NCBI RefSeq assembly: GCF_004137245.1
Contig: NZ_SDWS01000002.1
Span: 248,001-312,000, forward strand
DNA from: Nocardioides glacieisoli
GTDB lineage: Bacteria > Actinomycetota > Actinomycetes > Propionibacteriales > Nocardioidaceae
DNA: 64,000 nucleotides
Reading direction: 5' to 3'
Translations under genes and position numbers: made by a program
Notes under the pieces: model-generated
Databases searched by the model: none
Seen by the model: the letters and a program-made list of their open reading frames with translations, nothing else
Told to the model about the DNA's origin: nothing
Shown: positions 44,198-53,473 of the stretch, piece by piece
How positions within the stretch are numbered: the first letter of the stretch is position 1
Layout: each line of letters begins with the position of its first letter

Positions 44198-45826
44198 TCA
44201 GGGTCGTCTCAGGCGCCCCGCGGCCTCGGTGCGGTTGTGCACGCCCAGCTTGGTCAGGATGTGGCTGACGTGGTGCCCGGCGGTCTTCTCCGAGATGACC
44301 AGCGTCGCCGCGATGGCGGCGTTCGACAGGCCCTGGGCGACGAGCTCGAGCACTTCGAGCTCGCGAGGGGTGAGTGGCCCCAGCTCGCTGGACCGATCCC
44401 GCTCGCCTCCCGAGCCGGACGCGAGGAAGGCGCGGGTGGCCGCTGCCGACCGGACGGCACCGAGCTTCTCGAAGACGGCGAGCGCGGTGCGCGCCTCGTC
44501 CTCGGCGACGTCCGGGGCGTCGTCGCGGAGCGCCCGGGCCAGCTGGAGCCTGGCCTCGGCCGCGTCCACGGGCATCGCCAGTCCCGAGAACTCGCTGAGC
44601 GCGGCGCGTGCGTGCTCGGCTGCATCCGTCGTACGTCCTTCGGCCCGGGCGACCCGACCGTGGGCCAGCTCGGCCTGGGCGGTCGCCACGCTGATCCCTG
44701 ATGCGCGCGCGAGGTCGGACAGCTCCCGGGCGGCGGCGTGTGCTCCCGGGAGGTCGGCGAGCTCCACGCGGGCCTCGACCAGGGCGAGCAGGACGCGAGC
44801 CCGCCCGACGACGCCGCCCGCGGCCTGGCGCAGCGCGCGGTCGAGGAGGACGACGGCCACCTCCGGACGGTGCTGCGCCAACCGGAGCAGGGCGAGCACC
44901 CGGAGGGCCGCGGGAGACTCCTTGCGGTCGACGAGCAGCGCCTCCGCCTCGGCCAGGCGGTCCTGGCCGACCCGGAGCTCCGCGAGGGACGCCACCGACG
45001 GCTCGGCCAGCTCCGGCACGGACCCCGCGAGGGTGACGAGCGACGTGTCGAGGGCCTGCTCCGCCTCGACCCAGTGGCCGGTCGCGAAGAGCACGTCGGC
45101 ATGCACTCCGCGACACGTGCCGAAGAGGGGAGCGGCAGTGTGCGTACGGGCGAAGGCGTCGACGTGCTGGCACCACTCGTTGGCACGCACCCAGTCACCG
45201 GCGCTGGTGCTGGCGAGGATCAGGTTGCAGTAGGCCTCGGCGAGGGTGTGGACGTTGCCCACCTGCCCGCCAGTAGCGCCGGCCATCGCCTCCTCGAGCA
45301 GCAGCAGCCCGTCCTCGACCTGCCCCGCCTCCACCCGCGCACGCCCCACCACGCTGAGGGCGAAGACCTCGAGGTCGCCTGCATGCAGCCGGCGGGCGAT
45401 GTCGACGGCACGGAGGCCGTGGGAGATCCGGTCCTCGAGGGCTGCGGCGTGCCGTGCCTTCTCCACCGCGACCCACCCGTGACCCTCGCACTCCACCACC
45501 GCCTCGAGGGCGCGCTCGGCGCGACCCAGCCACCCCCGCGCGGCCGACTGCCGGCCACCGACGACGTGCTGGTGGGACACCCACACGGCGGTTCGCGCAG
45601 CGTCGCCGCAGCGGCCGGCGGCGGCGTACAGCTCGAACGCGCGCGAGCGCGAGTCGATCCCACCGGCGACATCGCCGAGGAACCACAGCGCCAGCCCGAG
45701 GCCCTCGCGCGCCTCGGCCGACTCGTCCGCGGCCAGCACCGCCTCGAGGGACTTCCGGGCGAGCGCCCAGTGGGCCAGCGCCAGCGCGCGCCGACCGGCC
45801 TCGAGCTCGTCGGCCGGTGCCTCCAT
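44198..45826 (-). CDS. LuxR-family regulator with TPR-like sensor region
   Basis: A 542-residue protein. Residues about 1-460 are helical repeats of the TPR type ([28 protein letters not shown] and many similar). The C-terminus [44 protein letters not shown] is a LuxR helix-turn-helix. It lacks the AAA ATPase of large LAL regulators. It is divergent from the methyltransferase at 45923, which may be its target. Confidence 0.88.
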   Translation of the reverse strand: MEAPADELEAGRRALALAHWALARKSLEAVLAADESAEAREGLGLALWFLGDVAGGIDSRSRAFELYAAAGRCGDAARTAVWVSHQHVVGGRQSAARGWLGRAERALEAVVECEGHGWVAVEKARHAAALEDRISHGLRAVDIARRLHAGDLEVFALSVVGRARVEAGQVEDGLLLLEEAMAGATGGQVGNVHTLAEAYCNLILASTSAGDWVRANEWCQHVDAFARTHTAAPLFGTCRGVHADVLFATGHWVEAEQALDTSLVTLAGSVPELAEPSVASLAELRVGQDRLAEAEALLVDRKESPAALRVLALLRLAQHRPEVAVVLLDRALRQAAGGVVGRARVLLALVEARVELADLPGAHAAARELSDLARASGISVATAQAELAHGRVARAEGRTTDAAEHARAALSEFSGLAMPVDAAEARLQLARALRDDAPDVAEDEARTALAVFEKLGAVRSAAATRAFLASGSGGERDRSSELGPLTPRELEVLELVAQGLSNAAIAATLVISEKTAGHHVSHILTKLGVHNRTEAAGRLRRP

Positions 45827-45922
45827 CGTCTGAGTGTAGGGACCGGGATGGGCAATTCTCCCGATGTGCTCGGAAGACGGCGGCAGGAAGGTGGAGGCAC
45901 CAACAACCGGGAGGAAAGAACC

Positions 45923-46747
45923 ATGACGACCCAGACAGCAGACAGCGAGCTCAAGGCTCGACACCGCACCATGTGGGCCTCCGGCGACTACCCGCACATG
46001 GTGGAGACCTTCCTCCTCCCGCTCGGACCGCGTCTGGTCGACGCGTGCCCCATCGAGCCCGGCACCCGCGTCCTCGATGTCGCGGCCGGCACGGGGAACG
46101 CCTCCATCCCCGCAGCCAGGAAGGGCGCGACCGTGACGGCCAGCGACCTGACACCCGAGCTCCTGGAAGCCGGCCGGGCCCGGGCGGAGGCGGAGGGACT
46201 CGACCTCACGTGGACCCCGGCCGACGCGGAGGACCTGCCGTTCGACGACGCGTCGTACGACGTCGTGATTTCGTCGATCGGCGTGATGTTCGCGCCGCAC
46301 CACCAGGCCGCGGCCGACGAGCTCGTGCGGGTGTGCCGGCCCGGAGGGAGCATCGGGCTCCTGAGCTGGACGCCGGAAGGGATGCTCGGCGCGCTCTTCG
46401 CGATGATGAAGCCGTTCGCGCCGCCGCCGCCTCCCGGAGCGTCCCCGCCGCCGCTGTGGGGCAGCGAGGAACACCTGCGCGGCCTGTTCGGCGGGCGGGT
46501 CGAGCTCCACACCCTCGAGAAGCAGACCCTCGAGATCACCGCCTTCCCGCACGCCCGCGACTACGGCGAGCACTTCAAGACCTACTACGGCCCCACCATC
46601 GCGGTGCGTGCCAACGCCGAGCGGGAGGGCCGCGCCGCCGAGTTCGACGCAGCCCTCGATGCGTTCTGCGAGACCTGGGACCGCGGTACCCCCGGTGCAG
46701 CACGCTTCGAGAAGGAGTACCTCGTCGCGGTCGGCACCCGCACCTGA
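45923..46747 (+). CDS. Class I SAM-dependent methyltransferase
   Basis: A 274-residue protein. [17 protein letters not shown] is the SAM motif [25 protein letters not shown] is the acidic and motif II/III region, and [13 protein letters not shown] is the post-III strand. It belongs to the UbiE/type-11 class. Its substrate is unknown. GGGAGGAAAG precedes the ATG; the gap to the divergent LuxR gene is 96 bp. Confidence 0.88.
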   Translation: MTTQTADSELKARHRTMWASGDYPHMVETFLLPLGPRLVDACPIEPGTRVLDVAAGTGNASIPAARKGATVTASDLTPELLEAGRARAEAEGLDLTWTPADAEDLPFDDASYDVVISSIGVMFAPHHQAAADELVRVCRPGGSIGLLSWTPEGMLGALFAMMKPFAPPPPPGASPPPLWGSEEHLRGLFGGRVELHTLEKQTLEITAFPHARDYGEHFKTYYGPTIAVRANAEREGRAAEFDAALDAFCETWDRGTPGAARFEKEYLVAVGTRT

Positions 46748-46790
46748 GTGTCGCGCCACCGGCGCAGGCCGAGAAAGACAACGGCTTGGG

Positions 46791-46863
46791 TGCCCCAGGC
46801 AAGAGTCGAACTTGCGACCTTTCGCTTAGGAGGCGGCTGCTCTATCCACTGAGCTACTGGGGC
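46791..46863 (-). tRNA. tRNA-Arg (anticodon CCT)
   Basis: A 73-nt cloverleaf: acceptor GCCCCAG/CTGGGGC, D arm GCTC/GAGC, loop CTCCTAA with anticodon CCT, T arm GCAAG-TTCGACT-CTTGC, discriminator A. CCA is not encoded. The anticodon stem is GCCGC against GCGAA, so its two outer pairs (27-43 and 28-42) are mismatched. The rest of 46748-47084 shows nothing convincing. Confidence 0.88.
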
Positions 46864-47084
46864 GGCGGGAGAATCCTGCCACGCCGGCGTACGACCACGC
46901 GCATGGCCGGCCTGACGGAGACGTTCCCGATCTGGCGCTGGTTCGGCAACGGTCGCCGGCTTCGCCCGTTCGGGGATCCGATGAAACGAGCGCGGATCGC
47001 GGTGTCGCCGGAAGGTGAGATCTTGCACTCGTGAAGTAGGTTCAGGTCCCGTCAGCCCTGTCCGCCCTGTCGAAGGTGAGCCCC

Positions 47085-48410
47085 GTGTCGGATGAGTCGC
47101 GCCCGGAGGCGCCGTCGGACGCATCGTCGGAGGCGCCGGCCACGGCAACGTCCGAGCCCGGCTCGGACGGACCGAAGCGCAAGGGCACGGTCGCGCGCAA
47201 GCACACCGTGGGCCGCGTGATCGTGATCAGCGCCGTCGTGCTCGCCCTGATCACCGGGCTGGGCGTCGTCTACTTCGTGCGCCACCTCAACGGCAACATC
47301 GAGGGGATCTCGCTCGACGACCTCGGCGGTGACGAGGAGCGTCCGGAGAACCTCTACACGGGCAATGGCGAGCCCCTCGACATCCTCGTGATGGGCTCGG
47401 ACTCCCGCGACTGCGAGGGCTGCGGCCTCGACAAGGAGGAGGGCGCCCGCTCCGACACCAGCATCCTGGTGCACCTCTCCGCCGACCGCAGCAGGGCGTA
47501 CGCCGTCTCCATCCCGCGCGACTCGATCGTCAACCGGCCCGAGGACGGGTGCGACGCTCCTGCGGCCACCGACGTGATGTGGAACGAGGCCTTCAGCGTC
47601 AACGGCCCGAAGTGCACGCTGCGCCAGCTGGAGGAGGAGACGGGGATCCTCGTCGAGCACTTCATCGTGATCGACTTCGGCAGCTTCGGCAACATGGTCG
47701 ACGCCGTCGACGGCGTGCCGGTGTGCGTCCCGGAGGACATCGTCGACCGGCCGCGACAGATCTTCGTCCCGAAGGGGGACCCGTCGCTGCTGACCGGTGA
47801 CGAGGCCCTGGACTACGTCCGGGCCCGCTACGTCGGCGACCAGATCGAGCAGAACGACATCTCCCGCATCCGACGCCAGCAGGAGTTCATCGGCGCGCTC
47901 GTCCGCAAGGTGCTCTCGGCCGGCACCCTGACCCGGCCCGACAAGGTCGTGAAGCTCCTCGACGCGGCCACCGAGGGCCTGACGACCGACTCGGAGTTCG
48001 ACTCGGTGACGCGGCTGGGCAGGATCGCGCTGCAGCTGCAGGACATCGGCCTGGACAAGATCAAGTTCGTCACCCTCCCGACCGACTACTACCCGGTCGA
48101 CGACCCGGACTTCAGCGGCAAGGTCTTCTGGACCGAGCAGGCCGACGAGATCTGGAAGCTCCTCGCCGAGGACAAGGTGCTCCCGCCGAAGCTGATCGGC
48201 GGCACGTCGGTCAGCGCCGAGGGCCCGCCCGGATCGACGGAGACGCCGACCGCGGGAGAGAGCCCGTCCGGCACGCCGTCCGAGACGCCCAGCGAGACCC
48301 CTTCGGAGACCCCGTCCGAGACGCCGACGGCCTCCGAGACCCCCGCCCCGCCGACCCCGTCCGAGACGACGGAGCCGGAGGAGAAGCCGATCTTCGGAGT
48401 CTGTGCGTGA
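47085..48410 (+). CDS. LytR-CpsA-Psr (LCP) family cell-wall ligase
   Basis: A 441-residue protein. The cytoplasmic N-terminus is disordered; one helix (about 43-66) follows, then the LCP domain with LDILVMGSDSRD, SDTSILVHLSADRSRAYAVSIPRDS and the conserved Arg-rich DISRIRRQQEF. LCP enzymes attach teichoic acid- or arabinogalactan-like polymers to peptidoglycan outside the membrane. The C-terminus is a Thr-Pro-Ser-Glu repeat tail. GTG 47085 has AAGG 9 nt upstream; GTG 47076 is possible. It overlaps the next small gene (TGATG). Confidence 0.9.
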   Translation: MSDESRPEAPSDASSEAPATATSEPGSDGPKRKGTVARKHTVGRVIVISAVVLALITGLGVVYFVRHLNGNIEGISLDDLGGDEERPENLYTGNGEPLDILVMGSDSRDCEGCGLDKEEGARSDTSILVHLSADRSRAYAVSIPRDSIVNRPEDGCDAPAATDVMWNEAFSVNGPKCTLRQLEEETGILVEHFIVIDFGSFGNMVDAVDGVPVCVPEDIVDRPRQIFVPKGDPSLLTGDEALDYVRARYVGDQIEQNDISRIRRQQEFIGALVRKVLSAGTLTRPDKVVKLLDAATEGLTTDSEFDSVTRLGRIALQLQDIGLDKIKFVTLPTDYYPVDDPDFSGKVFWTEQADEIWKLLAEDKVLPPKLIGGTSVSAEGPPGSTETPTAGESPSGTPSETPSETPSETPSETPTASETPAPPTPSETTEPEEKPIFGVCA

Positions 48411-48589
48411 TGGCCTCCGACCGACCTGCCGAGCCGCCCGAGCCCGAGTGGAAGCGGCGGCGTCGCCTGGCCGCGGCCTTCGGCGACGGCGTACCGGAGC
48501 AGACCAGCGACGACACCGACGCCCGGGAGGACACCTCGGGCAAGGGCGACGACTGGTACCGCGACCAGGTCCCGCCGCACCACGGCTGA
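48410..48589 (+). CDS. Small conserved actinobacterial protein
   Basis: A 59-residue hydrophilic protein, WKRRRRLAAAFGDGVPEQ in the middle and DWYRDQVPPHHG at the end. This pattern is common in actinobacteria next to cell-envelope genes; its function is unknown. It is translationally coupled to the LCP gene. Confidence 0.7.
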   Translation: MASDRPAEPPEPEWKRRRRLAAAFGDGVPEQTSDDTDAREDTSGKGDDWYRDQVPPHHG

Positions 48590-48597
48590 CTCCCCGT

Positions 48598-48658
48598 GTA
48601 GTCCCCATCGATTGGGTCGTCGCGAAAGCGTCGGGACGACCCATTCGATGGGGACTAC
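48598..48658. repeat. TAGTCC-type intergenic palindrome (24-bp arms)
   Basis: GTAGTCCCCATCGATTGGG plus TCGTC is inverted at 48635-48658 with a single mismatch; the loop is 13 nt. Flanking bases are CCCC on the left side and CCCC on the right, as near the other TAGTCC elements. It is between convergent genes. Confidence 0.8.
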
Positions 48659-48672
48659 CCCGGACGCACGAA

Positions 48673-48696
48673 CGGCCCGCCCCGGAGGGCGAGCCG
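48673..48696 (-). terminator. mscL terminator hairpin
   Basis: CGGCCCGCCC, loop CGGA, GGGCGAGCCG: a 10-bp stem with one mismatch just after the mscL stop, read on the minus strand. Confidence 0.65.
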
Positions 48697-48716
48697 AACG
48701 AGTGGTCGTACGTCGG

Positions 48717-49070
48717 TCAGACGGCGCCGCCGCGCGTGCGGAGCAGGTCGCGGATCTCCTCGAGGAGGGCGACGTCGGCCGGGGTGCCTTCTTCATCGCT
48801 CGGGAAGAAGCGCTCCTTCGCCTTGGTGTACGGGACGATGATCAAGAAGTAGACCACTGCGGCCATGATCAGGAACGCGACAACGGCGTTGAGGAAGGCG
48901 CCGAAGCTCTGCGCCTCGGTCGAGAAGTACTCCGATGCCGAGTCCGGCATCAAGCCGGTCAGCCACGCGGTGAAGGTCGTGACCACCGCTGCGAAGGCAA
49001 GCGCCATGATCAGACCGGTGGCGATCTCGATCAGATTGCCCTTGAGGATGAAGTTCTTGAAACCACTCAT
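48717..49070 (-). CDS. mscL: Large-conductance mechanosensitive channel
   Basis: A 117-residue protein with two membrane helices. MSGFKNFILKGNLIEIATGLIMALAFAAVV is the typical N-terminal amphipathic helix and pore helix, followed by a short periplasmic-type loop, AVVAFLIMAAVVYFLIIVPY as helix 2, and an ending LLEEIRDLLR. It opens under membrane tension to release solutes on osmotic downshock. Confidence 0.93.
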   Translation of the reverse strand: MSGFKNFILKGNLIEIATGLIMALAFAAVVTTFTAWLTGLMPDSASEYFSTEAQSFGAFLNAVVAFLIMAAVVYFLIIVPYTKAKERFFPSDEEGTPADVALLEEIRDLLRTRGGAV

Positions 49071-49115
49071 GTTGTGCCTCCTTATAGCCCCGAGAGTCCG
49101 GGGACGCACCGCACG

Positions 49116-49748
49116 CTAGCGCGTCCAGGACACTGTCAGGTACTGCGACAGTGCTGCTCGGGCGATGGCGATCGCCTCGGTCGCGGAGGCACCGACCACC
49201 ACGAGCGCACCTCCCGCGCCACCCGCCGGCCCGTCTGGGACACCCGTCGGCGTCGCGAGAACCGTGACGTCGCGCGCCACGACGGTCGTGTCGCCCGTGC
49301 CGGGGTCGGTCGCCACCAGGTCGACCTCGTCGCCCGCGCGGAGCAGTGTCGCCATGCCCGCATCCGGTAGTCGGACCGGCAGCACGGTCTCGCCGGGGAC
49401 CGCGTCGGCGAGCGCCGGACCGACGAGGCGTACGTCGGTGAGCACCTCGCCGCGCCGCACCGGAGCCGCCAGCACGCGACCTGCAGCAGCGTCCGCCGCG
49501 GCCGGCGGGGCGAGCTCGGCCGGGAAGTCGCGCGCCACCAGGTCGCCGTCCTCCAGCAGGGCTCCCGAGGGCAGGTCGCGGGCGGCGACCAGCACGGCGA
49601 CGGTGTCGGGCGCCGGCGGCGCGACCGTGCGCAGTGCGGCCACGACCGCGGCGGCTGCGAGCAGCGCCGCGATCAGCCGACGTCGGCGCCGGAGCTGGTG
49701 GCGTACGGCACGGATCCGGCGGCGTGCCGGCGGGAGGCCCGGGAACAT
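49116..49748 (-). CDS. SAF-domain protein, CpaB/RcpC-like
   Basis: A 210-residue protein. A basic N-terminus and one helix (about 24-45) are followed by a SAF domain: VAARDLPSGALLEDGDLVARDFPAEL and VRRGEVLTDVRLV. This is the layout of the Flp/Tad pilus assembly protein CpaB, though no other Tad genes are in view. It could also serve another envelope role. Confidence 0.75.
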   Translation of the reverse strand: MFPGLPPARRRIRAVRHQLRRRRRLIAALLAAAAVVAALRTVAPPAPDTVAVLVAARDLPSGALLEDGDLVARDFPAELAPPAAADAAAGRVLAAPVRRGEVLTDVRLVGPALADAVPGETVLPVRLPDAGMATLLRAGDEVDLVATDPGTGDTTVVARDVTVLATPTGVPDGPAGGAGGALVVVGASATEAIAIARAALSQYLTVSWTR

Positions 49749-49807
49749 CCCCCGACGCTAGGCGGGACGGGTGCCCGCGCGCTGGGCCTCTCCACAGGCC
49801 GACGGGA

Positions 49808-50134
49808 TCAGTCGGAGGACGAGCTCGACGAGGACTTCGTGGTGGTGGACGTCGACTTCGAGGAGTCGGACGTCGAGCTCGAGGAGGACGACGAGTCCGT
49901 GGACGAGGACGTGCTCGCGGAGGACGACGCGGCCGCCGGCTCCGAGGACGACGTCGTCGAGCGGCTGTCGTTGCGGTAGAAGCCCGAGCCCTTGAAGACC
50001 ACGCCGACCGCGTTGAAGAGCTTGCGCAGCTTGCCGTCGCAGACCGGGCAGACGGTCAGCGCGTCGTCGCTGAAGCTCTGGAACTGCTCGAAGGAGTGGC
50101 CGCACTCGGTGCAGGCGTACTGGTAGGTGGGCAT
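49808..50134 (-). CDS. FmdB-type zinc-ribbon regulatory protein
   Basis: A 108-residue protein. MPTYQYACTECGHSFEQ and CPVCDGKLRKLFNAVGVVFKGSGFYRNDSR carry the two CxxC pairs of the FmdB zinc ribbon. From residue about 60 the sequence is almost only Ser, Thr, Ala and Asp, a low-complexity tail common in actinobacterial FmdB proteins. A role in regulation or nucleic-acid contact is inferred from the family. Confidence 0.88.
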   Translation of the reverse strand: MPTYQYACTECGHSFEQFQSFSDDALTVCPVCDGKLRKLFNAVGVVFKGSGFYRNDSRSTTSSSEPAAASSSASTSSSTDSSSSSSSTSDSSKSTSTTTKSSSSSSSD

Positions 50135-50240
50135 CGCGGGATCCTCGGGACGGTGCGGGTGACGACTGGCGACGGGCCGGCGCGACGCGCTGGCACTCGG
50201 GCCTCTCGACTGCCAATGGTACGGCACAATGGGGAGCGCG

Positions 50241-52871
50241 ATGAGCGACCCTTCCCCCACCACCGTCCCCCCGGCCGCCGACCTGCCCCGCCCCAGCCGG
50301 TGGCAGGCCTTCCGGGGGCTGCCGCGGGCCGTGCGCTGGTCGGCCTGGACCGCCGTCGGGATCGTGCTCGTGCTGCTCGTGCTCGCGGCCGCCGTGGTGG
50401 GCGTCGTCCGCCGCCCGCTGCCGCAGACCGACGGCGAGGCGAGCCTCCCGGGGCTGACCGCGTCGGTGGAGGTGCTGCGCGACGACTACGGCATCCCGCA
50501 GATCTACGCCGACAACGACACCGACCTGATGCGTGCGCAGGGCTACGTGCACGCCCAGGAGCGGTTCTTCGAGATGGACTTCCGGAGGCACGTGACCGGC
50601 GGCCGGCTCTCGGAGATCTTCGGGCCCGACACCCTCGAGACCGACAAGTTCATCCGCACGATGGACTGGCGCGGCGTCGCCGAGCAGGAGTGGGCCCTCC
50701 TGCAGCCGTCCACCCGTGAGGCGCTGACGGCCTACGCCGAGGGGGTCAACGCCTACCTCGCCGAGCGTTCGCCCTCGGAGCTGGCGGCCGAGTACTCCGT
50801 GCTCGGACTGACCGGTCTCGACTACACGCCCGCGGAGTGGGAGCCGGTCGACTCGCTGGCATGGCTCAAGGCGATGGCATGGGACCTGCGCGGCAACATG
50901 GATGCCGAGATCGACCGGGCCCAGCTCTCCGTCGACCAGACACCGGCGGAGATCGCCTCGCTGTGGCCGGCGTACCCCTACGACGAGAACCCGCCGATCG
51001 TGTCCGGTGGCGGGGTCGTCGACGGCGTCTTCGAGCAGAACGCGACGGCCAACGCGACCCGCAACCCGCGACGCCCGGCGTATCCGCCCGGTGTGGTCAA
51101 GGCCCTCCGACGGGTGCAGGACACCGTCGCCGCGATGCCCGACATGCTCGGACGTGGGCGCGGCATCGGCAGCAACTCGTGGGTCGTCTCCGGCGAACGC
51201 AGCGCGACCGGGATGCCGCTGCTGGCCAACGACCCGCACCTCGGCGTCAGCCAGCCCGGCATCTGGATGCAGATGGGCCTGCGCTGCCGCGAGATCACCC
51301 CCGAGTGCACCCTCGACACGAGCGGGTTCACGTTCTCCGGCGTGCCCGGCGTGGTCATCGGCCACAACGCCGACATCGCCTGGGGCTTCACCAACCTGGG
51401 CCCCGACGTCACCGACCTCTTCCTCGAGCAGACCGAGGGCGACGACCGTTACGTCCGCGACGGCGAGACCGTCGCGATGGAGGTCCGCACGGAGACGATC
51501 AAGGTGCGGGGCGAGGACGACGTCGAGCTCCGCGTGCGCGAGACCGTCCACGGCCCGCTGATCAGCGACGTGTCGTCGGAGCTCGCCACGGTCGGCGCCA
51601 ACGCCCCCACCGACGAGCCCGGCGAGCGCGGCAGCGGGTACGCCGTCGCGCTGGCGTGGACCGCGCTCGACCCGGCGCCCACCGCAGACGCGATCCTCGG
51701 GCTCAACCGTGCGTCGAACTGGGACGAGTTCCGCGCGGCCGCCGCCGACTTCGCGGTGCCCGCGCAGAACCTCGTGTACGCCGACCGCGAGGGCCACATC
51801 GGCTACCAGGCGCCGGGCCGGATCCCGATCCGCCGCTCGGGCAACGACGGCACGCTGCCGGTCGAGGGCTGGATCAGCGCCAACGACTGGACGGGCGACT
51901 ACATCCCCTTCGACGGGCTGCCCAGCGTGCTCGACCCGGAGGAGGGCTTCATCGCCACCGCCAACCAGGCGGTCACCGACGAGGACTACCCCTACCTGCT
52001 GACGAAGGACTGGGACTACGGCTACCGCTCGACCCGCATCCGCGACGCGCTGCTCGCCGAGGGCGAGCTGTCGGTGCAGGAGATGTCGCGCCTCCAGCTC
52101 GACTCGACCAACCCGATGGCCGAGACACTCGTGCCCTACCTGCTCGACATCGAGGACCTGCCCAACCGCTACTACCGCAACGCCCAGGACCTGCTGCGCG
52201 ACTGGGACTTCACCTCACCGGCCGACAGCGCACCGGCGGCGTACTTCAACGTCGTGTGGCGCAAGCTGCTCGAGCTCACCTTCCACGACGACCTGCGCCA
52301 GCGGTCGTGGCCCGACGGCGGCGACCGGTGGTTCCTGGTCGTCGGCCGGCTGCTGCCCGAGCCGGCCGGGCAGTGGTGGGACGACGTCACGACCGAGGAC
52401 GTGGTCGAGACCCGCGACGACATCCTGCGCCAGGCGCTGCTCGAGGCGCGCGACGAGCTGACGCGTCGCCAGGCCCGCGACCCCCGTCGCTGGACCTGGG
52501 GACGCCTCCACCGGATGAACCTCCACAACGCGACCCTCGGCGAGTCCGGCGTCGGGCCCGTCGAGCGGCTGTTCAACCGCGACGGCTGGGAGGTCGGCGG
52601 CGGATCGTCGATCGTCGACGCGACCTCGTGGAACGCCGCCGAGGGCTACGAGGTCACTGCCGCGCCGTCGATGCGGATGGTCGTCTCGCTCGCCGACTTC
52701 GACGACTCACGCTGGATCAACCTCACCGGCGTCTCCGGCCACCCCGCGTCCTCGCACTACTCCGACCAGACCGAGCTCTACGTCGAGGGCGAGACCCTGC
52801 CCTGGGCCTACAGCCGCGAGGCCGTCGAGGCGGCGACCGACGACCGGTTGGTGCTCACGCCAGCGCCCTGA
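50241..52871 (+). CDS. Penicillin acylase family protein (Ntn hydrolase)
   Basis: An 876-residue protein. One N-terminal helix (about 31-56) acts as anchor or signal. The alpha chain includes VLRDDYGIPQIYADNDTDLMRAQGYVHAQER, and GSNSWVVSGERSATGMPLLANDPHL marks the autoprocessing site with Ser311 as the expected new N-terminal nucleophile. Family members cleave amide bonds of beta-lactams or acyl-homoserine lactones. ATG 50241 has GGGGAG upstream; ATG 50229 overlaps the CACAAT -10-like element. The last 17 bp overlap the convergent MTHFS gene. Confidence 0.9.
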   Translation: MSDPSPTTVPPAADLPRPSRWQAFRGLPRAVRWSAWTAVGIVLVLLVLAAAVVGVVRRPLPQTDGEASLPGLTASVEVLRDDYGIPQIYADNDTDLMRAQGYVHAQERFFEMDFRRHVTGGRLSEIFGPDTLETDKFIRTMDWRGVAEQEWALLQPSTREALTAYAEGVNAYLAERSPSELAAEYSVLGLTGLDYTPAEWEPVDSLAWLKAMAWDLRGNMDAEIDRAQLSVDQTPAEIASLWPAYPYDENPPIVSGGGVVDGVFEQNATANATRNPRRPAYPPGVVKALRRVQDTVAAMPDMLGRGRGIGSNSWVVSGERSATGMPLLANDPHLGVSQPGIWMQMGLRCREITPECTLDTSGFTFSGVPGVVIGHNADIAWGFTNLGPDVTDLFLEQTEGDDRYVRDGETVAMEVRTETIKVRGEDDVELRVRETVHGPLISDVSSELATVGANAPTDEPGERGSGYAVALAWTALDPAPTADAILGLNRASNWDEFRAAAADFAVPAQNLVYADREGHIGYQAPGRIPIRRSGNDGTLPVEGWISANDWTGDYIPFDGLPSVLDPEEGFIATANQAVTDEDYPYLLTKDWDYGYRSTRIRDALLAEGELSVQEMSRLQLDSTNPMAETLVPYLLDIEDLPNRYYRNAQDLLRDWDFTSPADSAPAAYFNVVWRKLLELTFHDDLRQRSWPDGGDRWFLVVGRLLPEPAGQWWDDVTTEDVVETRDDILRQALLEARDELTRRQARDPRRWTWGRLHRMNLHNATLGESGVGPVERLFNRDGWEVGGGSSIVDATSWNAAEGYEVTAAPSMRMVVSLADFDDSRWINLTGVSGHPASSHYSDQTELYVEGETLPWAYSREAVEAATDDRLVLTPAP

Positions 52872-53451
52872 CGCCGCCCGCCGTCAGCGCGAAGCCGACG
52901 CGTACGTCGTGGGGATCGCTGGGCACGGCGAGGCCGACCTCGTCGTCGTACAGCAGCACGGCCACCGGCGTCCCGGCGGTGATCCGGGGGAGGGCGCGGT
53001 CGTAGCACCCGCCGCCCTGCCCGAGCCGGGTGCCGTCGGCCGAGACCGCCGCGCCGGGCACGAGCACCACGTCGGCCTGGGCGATCGCGTCCTTGCCGAG
53101 CCGCGGCCCGGTCGGCTCGAGCAGCCCGCGCACCGCGGGTGCGAGGCCGGAGCGGCCGGTGTACACCGCCCAGTCCAGGTCGAGTCCCGCCACGACCACG
53201 GGCAGCAGCACCCGTTTGCCAGCAGCGACGAGGGCGTCGAGGAGCAGGCCGGTGCCGGGCTCGCTGCCGACGGAGACGTACGCCGTCACGGTGGCCGCGT
53301 CGCGGACGGGCTGCCAGGCCAGCGCGACCTCCGCGACCGACGACGAGAAGCGGGCGGCGGCCTCGAGCGGGCGCCGCTTCCGACCCGCCATCACCTGGTC
53401 GCGCAGTGCGCTCTTGGCGAACCGGCTGTCGGGCGACTGTGGCGAGGGCAC
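52855..53451 (-). CDS. 5-formyltetrahydrofolate cyclo-ligase
   Basis: A 198-residue MTHFS enzyme converting 5-formyl-THF to 5,10-methenyl-THF with ATP. KSALRDQVMAGR is the N-terminal basic helix, and RLGQGGGCYDRAL is the conserved GxGxGxYDR site. It is divergent from the UTP-glucose pyrophosphorylase gene, an arrangement shared by many actinobacteria. Confidence 0.92.
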   Translation of the reverse strand: MPSPQSPDSRFAKSALRDQVMAGRKRRPLEAAARFSSSVAEVALAWQPVRDAATVTAYVSVGSEPGTGLLLDALVAAGKRVLLPVVVAGLDLDWAVYTGRSGLAPAVRGLLEPTGPRLGKDAIAQADVVLVPGAAVSADGTRLGQGGGCYDRALPRITAGTPVAVLLYDDEVGLAVPSDPHDVRVGFALTAGGVRALA

Positions 53452-53473
53452 GTCAGCAGCCTACGATCGAAGC

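Noticed and set aside
44198-46759. An 853-codon version of the LuxR regulator
   Set aside because: The upstream 300 codons are antisense to the methyltransferase gene; ATG 45826 gives the normal regulator start.
46902-47033. A 43-codon ORF between tRNA-Arg and the LCP gene
   Set aside because: No Shine-Dalgarno, no recognisable features, and coding character is weak.
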